In this document: positions 33,618-39,301 of the stretch, piece after piece | How positions within the stretch are numbered: position 1 is the stretch's first letter | How the letters are laid out: each line of letters opens with the position of its first letter | From: an uncultured Collinsella sp. | GTDB lineage: Bacteria > Actinomycetota > Coriobacteriia > Coriobacteriales > Coriobacteriaceae | Length of the DNA: 39,301 nt | Assembly: GCA_902470065.1 (NCBI GenBank) | Contig: CABRFA010000010.1 | Coordinates: forward strand, 1 to 39,301 | Reading direction: 5' to 3' | Notes under the pieces: generated by a model | Seen by the model: only the letters and a program-made list of their open reading frames with translations | Databases searched by the model: none | What the model was told of the DNA's origin: nothing | Program-made: the position numbers and the translations under genes

Positions 33618-34628
33618 ATGGGTGTTAATATCGCTGGGCGCAGTTTTCTGAAGCTGCTTGATTACACGACGGAAGAGATTGAGTATCTGCTTGAGCTTTC
33701 TGCTAACTTCAAAAGCATGAAGCGTGCCGGTGTTCCGCATAAATACCTTGAAGGCAAGAATATTGTTTTGCTATTTGAGAAGACTTCCACGCGTACTCGC
33801 TGCGCCTTCGAAGTTGGTGCACTTGACCTTGGCATGGGTGTAACTTATTTGGATCCGGGCTCGTCTCAGATGGGCAAAAAGGAGTCGATTGAGGACACGG
33901 CTCGCGTCCTTGGCCGCATGTATGACGGAATTGAATACCGCGGCTTTGAACAGGCGAAGGTTGAGGAGCTTGCTGCAAAAGCTGGGGTTCCCGTTTGGAA
34001 TGGGCTGACTACTGAATTTCACCCGACTCAAGTGCTTGCCGATATTCTGACCATGCGTGAAGAGTTTGGAGAGATTAAGGGCAGGAAACTTACATTTTTT
34101 GGTAAGGCGGCCGGAAACGTCGCTGATTCGCTCATGGTCATTTGCGCTAAGCTCGGCATTAACTACTGTTCTTGCGGCCCAATCGGGGGAAATTCGGAGG
34201 GGGCTACATCCTATGATCCTGAACTCCTTGCAGAATGTAGTCGTATTGCGGCCGAGCATGGATCGACGATTACCATTACAGAGGATATTGAGGAAGGCGC
34301 TCGTGATGCCGATGTAATTTACACGGATGTTTGGGTTGGCATGGCCCAGCCCGCAGAGCTGTGGGAAAGCCGCATTAAGCTCATGTCGCCGTATCGTGTG
34401 ACCGCTGAGGTGATGTCTATGGCAAAGCCCGAGGCGATTTTCCTCCACTGCCTTCCGAGCTTCCACGATACTAATACTACTGTTGGTGCCGAAATTGCTG
34501 AGAAGTTTGGAGTTACCGAAATGGAAGTCACGGACGAGGTTTTTGAGTCCGATAAGTCTCGTGTTTTCCAAGAAGCGGAGAATCGCATGCATACGATTAA
34601 GGCGGTGATGTACGCAACGCTTAAGTAG
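33618..34628 (+). CDS. arcB: Ornithine carbamoyltransferase, catabolic
   Basis: 336 aa. It interconverts citrulline plus phosphate with ornithine plus carbamoyl phosphate. The carbamoyl-phosphate loop STRTR (57-61), the HPTQ box (FHPTQVLADILTM) and the ornithine site HCLPSFHD are intact. The ATG at 33618 is preferred: GGGAG (33604-33608) touches the ATG at 33609 but is 9 bases before this one, and MGVNIAGRSFLKLLDYT matches the family start. No carbamate kinase (arcC) follows, so ATP recovery must use a kinase gene elsewhere or carbamoyl phosphate feeds biosynthesis. Confidence 0.95.
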   Translation: MGVNIAGRSFLKLLDYTTEEIEYLLELSANFKSMKRAGVPHKYLEGKNIVLLFEKTSTRTRCAFEVGALDLGMGVTYLDPGSSQMGKKESIEDTARVLGRMYDGIEYRGFEQAKVEELAAKAGVPVWNGLTTEFHPTQVLADILTMREEFGEIKGRKLTFFGKAAGNVADSLMVICAKLGINYCSCGPIGGNSEGATSYDPELLAECSRIAAEHGSTITITEDIEEGARDADVIYTDVWVGMAQPAELWESRIKLMSPYRVTAEVMSMAKPEAIFLHCLPSFHDTNTTVGAEIAEKFGVTEMEVTDEVFESDKSRVFQEAENRMHTIKAVMYATLK

Positions 34629-34641
34629 CGGGGCGTTGAGA

Positions 34642-34668
34642 AAACAGTCGCAAATCTGTTTCCATACT
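34642..34668 (+). terminator. Weak hairpin after arcB
   Basis: AAACAG (34642-34647) pairs with CTGTTT (34656-34661), and an outer GTTGAGA/TCTCAAC pair (34635-34641 with 34676-34682) may stack on it. No clean T-run follows. Confidence 0.35.
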
Positions 34669-34712
34669 ATATTTCTCTCAACAAGCTGATAGGATACAGG
34701 GGAGAATGATGC

Positions 34713-34746
34713 GCGCGTCAGTCGATTTTTTCGACTGACGCGCTTT
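34713..34746 (+). terminator. Terminator of the arginine operon
   Basis: A perfect 13-bp stem (34713-34725 with 34731-34743) encloses a loop of five T; TTT follows. It ends only 16 bases before the queA ATG, so queA either has a promoter within this hairpin zone or depends on read-through. Confidence 0.75.
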
Positions 34747-34761
34747 GTGAAAGAGGGAAAG

Positions 34762-35973
34762 ATGCGTACCGATGATTTTGACTATAACCTTCCTGAGGAA
34801 CTGATTGCCCAGGCTCCTGCCGAGCCGCGCGATTCCTGCCGATTGCTGGTGGTGGATCGCAAGGGCTCTCAGGCGGGAACGCCGCTGGAGCACGGCGGTA
34901 CCGTTGAGCACCGCATCTTCCGCGACATCATCGACTATATCGAGCCGGGCGACGTGCTCGTCATCAACAAGACGCGCGTGATGCCGGCCCGTCTTATCGG
35001 TCGCAAGGCGGGCTCGGGTGGCGTGGTCGAGACACTGCTGCTCAAGCGCCGCGAGGATGTGGATCCGCTGGGCCATGTCTGGGAGTGCCTGGTCAAGCCG
35101 GGTAAGCGCCTGAAGCCCGGTGCTCAGATTGAGTATCGTGCGGGCGGCGCCCATGCGCCCGAGGGCGCGCCCGTGGTGCTGACGGCCGAGGTCGTCGACT
35201 TTGTTACCGATAGCCGCGGTGGCCGTCTGGTGCGCTTTGAGCCGGCCGGTTGCAATGCCGCCGGCGACCCGCGCACGCTCGACGAGGCCATCCACGCTGC
35301 CGGCCACGTGCCGCTGCCGCCCTACATTACCGATTACGAGGGCGATCCCGAGAAGTACCAGACCGTCTACGCCATGAAGGAGGAGCACTCGGCTGCCGCT
35401 CCTACGGCGGGTCTGCACTTTACTCCCGAGCTCATGGCCGCTATCGAGGCCAAGGGCGCGAAGTTTGCCGCCGTCGAGCTCGAGGTGGGTATCGATACCT
35501 TCCGTCTGGTGGAGGAGGACGACCCTACACAGCACGTGATGCACACCGAGCGCTACCACGTGTCGCAGGAGGTTGTCGACGCTGTGCATAAGGCGAAGGC
35601 CGAGGGCCATCGTGTGATCGCCGTCGGCACTACCGCAGTGCGCTCGCTCGAGAGCGCGTTTGACGCGGACGCGCCGGTGTCCGATCCGGCTGTGACGGCG
35701 CGCTATTTTGAGGGCCGCGAGGACGGGGCCGACACGCTCGGCCGCGGCGACATCGTGGTGCGCGAGAACGCGACAACGCAGCTCTACCTCATGCCCGGCT
35801 CGACCTATCACGTGGTCGACGCGCTGATCACGAACTTCCACGTGCCGCGCTCCACGCTCATGATGCTCGTGAGCGCGCTTGCCACCCGCGACCAGATCAT
35901 GGATGCCTACGCCGCTGCTATCGAAGAGCGTTACCGCTTCTTCAGCTTTGGCGACGCCATGCTCATCTTGTAG
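34762..35973 (+). CDS. queA: tRNA preQ1 S-adenosylmethionine ribosyltransferase-isomerase
   Basis: 403 aa. QueA moves the ribosyl part of SAM to preQ1 in tRNA to form epoxyqueuosine, which QueH then reduces. The start DDFDYNLPEELIAQAP, the NKTRVMPARL segment, HSAAAPTAGLHFT and the end FGDAMLI are diagnostic. It is longer than the usual 340-350 aa, partly through inserts around residues 125-190. The ATG at 34762 follows GAGGG by 4 bases; the GTG at 34747 overlaps the terminator. GC-rich codon use returns here after the arginine island. Confidence 0.95.
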   Translation: MRTDDFDYNLPEELIAQAPAEPRDSCRLLVVDRKGSQAGTPLEHGGTVEHRIFRDIIDYIEPGDVLVINKTRVMPARLIGRKAGSGGVVETLLLKRREDVDPLGHVWECLVKPGKRLKPGAQIEYRAGGAHAPEGAPVVLTAEVVDFVTDSRGGRLVRFEPAGCNAAGDPRTLDEAIHAAGHVPLPPYITDYEGDPEKYQTVYAMKEEHSAAAPTAGLHFTPELMAAIEAKGAKFAAVELEVGIDTFRLVEEDDPTQHVMHTERYHVSQEVVDAVHKAKAEGHRVIAVGTTAVRSLESAFDADAPVSDPAVTARYFEGREDGADTLGRGDIVVRENATTQLYLMPGSTYHVVDALITNFHVPRSTLMMLVSALATRDQIMDAYAAAIEERYRFFSFGDAMLIL

Positions 35974-36078
35974 GTTACGGCGTTTTACAAACGCCGTAAC
36001 CGGTCGACGCTGCGCGGGCCGCATTTGGACAATCTGACGTTCAACTTCAAGGGCGCGACCAGAAGGTCAGCGCCCTTT
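35974..36078 (+). repeat. Composite repeat element, copy A (hairpin, conserved tail, terminator hairpin)
   Basis: It begins directly after the queA stop. Hairpin 1 is a perfect 12-bp stem (35974-35985 with 35989-36000). A 55-base tail (36005-36059) is identical to 39247-39301. The end of that tail forms hairpin 2: AAGGGCGC-GACC (36049-36060) pairs with GGTC-A-GCGCCCTT (36065-36077), followed by TCGTTT, a terminator-like form. Confidence 0.75.
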
Positions 36079-36149
36079 CGTTTCCCGTCACCTTGTCTCA
36101 AATGCGACCCGCTCGCTGTCGTTGCCAAAACACCGGCGTTGCCATTGTT

Positions 36150-36202
36150 GGCACTTGGGGACGTTCCTTTTGTGCCGGCACCTGGGGACACTCCTTATGT
36201 CC
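36150..36202. repeat. Tandem 26-27-bp imperfect repeat
   Basis: Two adjoining units, 36150-36176 and 36177-36202, share the frame GGCAC-TGGGGAC-TCCTT-TGT-CC with only a few differences. No coding sense is seen. Confidence 0.6.
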
Positions 36203-36250
36203 AAGAGATTGGTGCAAGAGGGGTAGGTTGCCTTGCGTCGATCTAAATAA

Positions 36251-36315
36251 GTTGCGGTGAGATAGTTCTTGAACTGGCCTTTTTTGAGGCTAAACAGGAA
36301 CTATCTCACCGCAAC
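36251..36315. repeat. Long inverted repeat (18-bp perfect stem)
   Basis: GTTGCGGTGAGATAGTTC (36251-36268) and its exact complement (36298-36315) enclose 29 bases, which contain a further small stem, GCCT/AGGC. It lies 27 bases past the stop of the coiled-coil gene on the minus strand. The lack of a clear T-run argues against a simple terminator; a small palindromic mobile element is equally likely. Confidence 0.65.
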
Positions 36316-36342
36316 TGCGTTGAGCGTTTTTTGGCAGCCGGT

Positions 36343-38112
36343 TTACTTGCTTGCGAACAGCCAGACTAGGATGATCACTAGGATTGCGGCGACGATGCAG
36401 ACGATGGCGCCGGTGAATTTGATGCGTGAGTCGCGGGTACGCTCGCGCACCGCGTCCTCGGTGGCCTCGAGCTGGGCGACTTCTCGCTCGGTCTCGGCGT
36501 GTTCGGCTTTGTCTCGGGCCAAGGACCCTGCAAGCGACTCAGTGATCTCTGGGTGGTCGTGTACCTCGGTCGCCTGTTCGATAATCGACTGCGCATGCGC
36601 GGCATCTGCTTGGGCGTTGGCGATGCTCTGCTCTTGGTCGCGGCGTGCCTTGTCCTCGGCAGCGATCTTCTCGCGCAGTTCGCGCTGGCGCGTCGCGGCG
36701 GCAGTCTTCGCCGTCTGCAGCTCGTCGCGCGCGGCATCAGCCTCAGTCGTCACGGCTTGGTGCGCGCGTTTGGCTTCGGCAATGGGGGCTTGAGCCTGCT
36801 CGACGGCCTGCTCGGCTGCGGCAAGCGAGTGCTCAAGGTCGGCGGTGATGCGCGGGACATCTTCTTCGGCTTTACGCAGGGCATCTGCCGTGTCGGAGAT
36901 CTGCATCGAGAGCTCGCTGGTGCGCACCGTATAGTTGGCGGGATTTGCCGAGGGATTGCGTTGCAGCTCGGCATACTCATGACGCAGCGTCTCGAGCTGG
37001 GCGCGCGTGGCGTCGACGGTTTGTTGTGCGGCGGCAATGCCGGCGTCTCGCTCGGCCTTCACCTTGTCGCGGATGCGCTTGGAATCCTCAAGACGTCGAA
37101 TGAGGCGGTTGCCGGTCTCGCACGAGCTCGCCTCGCGGGCCTCCACGGCATCGAGCGCGGCCTTCAGCCGGAGCTCAGTCGCGTCATCCTCTGTCTTCAT
37201 TTGTTCGAACTGACCCTTGAGCTCTGTCGCTTTGGCGGCGTGGGCATCACGGTCAATCTCGGCGGCCGCTGCAGTCTTTTGGGCCGTGGCAATCGCCTGG
37301 CGCTGGTCGGCGACGATCTGGTCGTAGCGGCCTGCGATATCCTGGCGCGTCTCGAGTTCCTCGGCCTGATCGGCAATGCGCTGCTCAAGTTCGGTCAGAT
37401 GGGCGCGGGCATCGGCAAGTGCCTTTTTCGCGGCGTTCATCTCGCGCATGGCCGAGGCGCCCTGGGCGATAAAGGTGCCCACGGCGTTCGCAGTGTTCGA
37501 GACAGCGGTCCCCAGATCGCGGTTCGCGGCGGGGGAGTGCGGGGCGGCCGGGCGAGCGGTGTCGGCAGAGTCCGCATCGGCAGCCTGCGGCGCGGCGATA
37601 TTGCCGGTACCGCCCTCGACCACAGAAAAGCCTGCTGCGTGCGGATCGACCGCATCGGCGCCAATCGTGGGATGCTCGAGCTGCAGAAACGAGGGCATGG
37701 TACTGCCCTGGTCGGCAACCGGAGTCTCGCCGGGCACAAAGGTCGAGGCGGCCTCAGCGGCCTCTTCTTCCTCGGCGTCAACGTCGGCATCGGCGACAGC
37801 ATCCTTCATCGCTTTGACAGCATCCATCATGGAGTCCATGACGGCATCGAGCTCTTCTTCCGAAGACACCTCGATGGGGCCCGCTGCTTGCGGGACGTCG
37901 TCCTGTACAGGGGCGTCGTCCTGAGCGGGCGCATCGTCGTTTTGCTCATCGGCGTTTTCTGCGGCAGGGGTTTCCGCCGTAGCGCTTTCGTCCAAGATGG
38001 GGTCGTCGATGTCGATACCATCGCAGGTTACAACGTCAGTATCTGCGATGACGTCTGCGGAATCATCAATATGCTGTTGAGTCTGGGGGTCCAGCTCGTC
38101 TGTCATAGGCAT
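36343..38112 (-). CDS. Tail-anchored coiled-coil protein of unknown function
   Basis: 589 aa. The first 220 residues are acidic and low in complexity (Asp, Ala, Glu). Residues about 220-550 are a long Ala/Glu/Arg-rich coiled coil, and the last 25 form a single membrane helix (TGAIVCIVAAILVIILVWLF) with a very short end, ASK. This predicts a protein held by its tail with the rod in the cytoplasm. GAGGAG precedes two in-frame ATGs, at 38112 and 38106; either could be used. It might organise the envelope or division zone, but no known family is recognised. Confidence 0.75.
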   Translation of the reverse strand: MPMTDELDPQTQQHIDDSADVIADTDVVTCDGIDIDDPILDESATAETPAAENADEQNDDAPAQDDAPVQDDVPQAAGPIEVSSEEELDAVMDSMMDAVKAMKDAVADADVDAEEEEAAEAASTFVPGETPVADQGSTMPSFLQLEHPTIGADAVDPHAAGFSVVEGGTGNIAAPQAADADSADTARPAAPHSPAANRDLGTAVSNTANAVGTFIAQGASAMREMNAAKKALADARAHLTELEQRIADQAEELETRQDIAGRYDQIVADQRQAIATAQKTAAAAEIDRDAHAAKATELKGQFEQMKTEDDATELRLKAALDAVEAREASSCETGNRLIRRLEDSKRIRDKVKAERDAGIAAAQQTVDATRAQLETLRHEYAELQRNPSANPANYTVRTSELSMQISDTADALRKAEEDVPRITADLEHSLAAAEQAVEQAQAPIAEAKRAHQAVTTEADAARDELQTAKTAAATRQRELREKIAAEDKARRDQEQSIANAQADAAHAQSIIEQATEVHDHPEITESLAGSLARDKAEHAETEREVAQLEATEDAVRERTRDSRIKFTGAIVCIVAAILVIILVWLFASK

Positions 38113-38400
38113 GTGCTCCTCATCGTTGTTTGTCACCCTATGATAAAGTTTCGCGCCGACATCCCACGCGCCGCAGCAAAGTTTCAAAACGTGTTCGATG
38201 GCTCGATCTGATAGCAATAACTCGATCGCTTTATTCAGTTTGTACTTGACAATCCCTTCGCCGAACGACGTGGTGCCGTTCGCCTGCCATGGGCTTTATT
38301 TTTCACTTGAAGAAGCTAAAGTTGCATTTCAGCTTTTGGCGCGTGAAGTTGGATGCGCGCAGTCGGCGGGCGTGCCCGTCGCGATTTGAAAGGACTTTGT

Positions 38401-39201
38401 ATGGGACTTTTCACTGGTAAGACCGTGATCGTCACCGGCGGCGGCAAGGCCACGCTTAAGGACGGTTCCGCTGGCTCCATCGGCTACGGCATCGATATCG
38501 CATTTGCCAAGGAGGGCGCGAACCTCGTCATCACCGGCCGCAACGTCGCCAAGCTCGAGGCCGCCAAGGAGTCTCTCGAGGCCGAGTACGGCGTCAAGGT
38601 TCTGCCTGTTCAGGCCGATGTCTCGGCTGGTCAGGACAACGAGGCCGTCGTCCAGAACGTCATCGACAAGGCCATTGAGGAGTTCGGCCGCATCGACGCC
38701 GTCGTCAACAATGCTCAGGCCAGCGCCTCGGGCGTGACCATCGCCGATCACACCATGGATCAGTTCAACCTGGCCATTTACTCTGGCCTGTATGCCACCT
38801 ACCTGTACATGCAGAAGGCCTATCCGCACCTGAAGGAGACCAAGGGCTCCGTGGTCAACTTCGCTTCGGGCGCCGGCCTGTTTGGCAATTATGGCCAGTG
38901 CAGCTATGCCGCCGCCAAGGAGGGCATCCGCGGCCTGACCCGCGTTGCCGCCAACGAGTGGGGCAAGGACGGCATCAACGTCAACATCGTGTGCCCGCTT
39001 GCTTGGACCGCTGCGCTCGAGAACTTCCAGGATGCCTATCCCGAGGCGTTCAAGGCCAACGTCCACATGCCGCCGGCGGGTCACTACGGCGACGTCGAGA
39101 AGGAGATCGGCCGCGTTGTCGTTCAGCTCTGCGGTCCCGACTTTAAGTACATGAACGGCGAGACCGTCACCCTCGAGGGTGGCATGGGCCAGCGGCCTTA
39201 G
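38401..39201 (+). CDS. SDR dehydrogenase resembling 12-alpha-hydroxysteroid dehydrogenase
   Basis: 266 aa, a classical short-chain dehydrogenase length. Catalytic Ser156, Tyr169 and Lys173 (SYAAAK) are present, with NNAQASASG replacing the usual NNAG. The nucleotide loop is stretched: TGGG (12-15) is separated from GSIGYG (25-30) by about nine residues. NNAQASASG, IYSGLYAT, NFASGAGLFGN and LEGGMGQRP recall the 12-alpha-HSDH group of gut clostridia, which oxidises the 12-hydroxyl of bile acids such as cholate. That assignment is from memory of the family, not a search; another steroid or polyol is possible. AAAGGA lies 6-7 bases upstream of the ATG. Confidence 0.82.
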   Translation: MGLFTGKTVIVTGGGKATLKDGSAGSIGYGIDIAFAKEGANLVITGRNVAKLEAAKESLEAEYGVKVLPVQADVSAGQDNEAVVQNVIDKAIEEFGRIDAVVNNAQASASGVTIADHTMDQFNLAIYSGLYATYLYMQKAYPHLKETKGSVVNFASGAGLFGNYGQCSYAAAKEGIRGLTRVAANEWGKDGINVNIVCPLAWTAALENFQDAYPEAFKANVHMPPAGHYGDVEKEIGRVVVQLCGPDFKYMNGETVTLEGGMGQRP

Positions 39202-39214
39202 GGGTTACGTCTCA

Positions 39215-39301
39215 GGTTCCGCCGTTCTAACGAACGGCGGACCAGCCGACGCTGCGCGGGCCGCATTTGGACAATCTGACGTTCAACTTCAAGGGCGCGA
39301 C
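39215..39301 (+). repeat. Composite repeat element, copy B (cut by the window edge)
   Basis: Thirteen bases after the dehydrogenase stop, a hairpin (CCGCCGTTC 39219-39227 with GAACGGCGG 39232-39240) precedes the same 55-base tail as copy A, identical through the last base of the window. The second hairpin would lie just outside. Confidence 0.75.

Noticed and set aside
28700..34728. AGTCGATTT at both edges of the arginine island as an insertion duplication
   Set aside because: Only nine bases; the left copy runs into the regulator's stop codon and the right one lies in a terminator stem, so chance is likely.
1..39301. CRISPR arrays, tRNA or rRNA genes, phage genes
   Set aside because: No regularly spaced repeats, cloverleaf sequence with CCA-side pairing, rRNA segment or phage structural gene was seen on reading the window.

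Overview
The window looks like chromosomal DNA of a high-GC, Gram-positive, anaerobic gut actinobacterium of the class Coriobacteriia, most likely Collinsella or a close relative. The evidence is the GC-rich codon use, the strong AGGAGG-type ribosome sites, a class III (Firmicutes-type) fructose bisphosphatase, a fermentative arginine deiminase cluster, QueH in place of QueG, a bile-acid 12-alpha-HSDH-like dehydrogenase and a LAxTG-type sorting signal. The placement rests on gene content and recalled family resemblance, not on a search.

Layout. 1-3.5 kb: a secreted PI-PLC-like phospholipase and a lipoprotein, both on the minus strand. 3.9-5.4 kb: the folate pair fchA-folD. 5.48-5.71 kb: an AT-rich element bounded by long inverted repeats (MITE-like). 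5.8-9.6 kb: a C69 dipeptidase, a small phasin-like protein and a UbiB/ABC1 kinase-like protein. 9.76-18.1 kb: a cobalamin riboswitch followed by a giant surface protein (about 2375 aa: Ig-like array, three DUF4430/transcobalamin-like domains, a PQQ-like beta-propeller, one C-terminal membrane segment) and a second, membrane-tethered DUF4430 protein. 18.2-28.6 kb: mostly housekeeping genes (two GtrA proteins, Fbp, DegV, a TIM-barrel protein, a 56-aa membrane protein, an RsmB-type methyltransferase, a MetRS-like enzyme, a DUF3267 metalloprotease, QueH). 28.7-34.6 kb: a lower-GC arginine island (regulator-arcA on the minus strand; YfcC/ArcD-type transporter-arcA-arcB on the plus strand) around a divergent promoter region with two copies of a 21-bp palindrome. 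34.7-39.3 kb: queA, a block of intergenic repeats, a tail-anchored coiled-coil protein and the HSDH-like gene.

The strongest candidate for an undescribed system is the riboswitch/DUF4430 pair. DUF4430 is related to the C-terminal domain of the vitamin B12 carriers intrinsic factor and transcobalamin. Placing four such domains and a beta-propeller under B12-responsive RNA suggests a Gram-positive surface apparatus for capturing corrinoids. Other notable points are a 55-nt sequence repeated identically behind queA and the HSDH gene, each copy preceded by a different hairpin; a FolD lacking two of three active-site residues beside an FchA that could supply the missing activity; and a LexA-like regulator in the arginine island without the self-cleavage residues.
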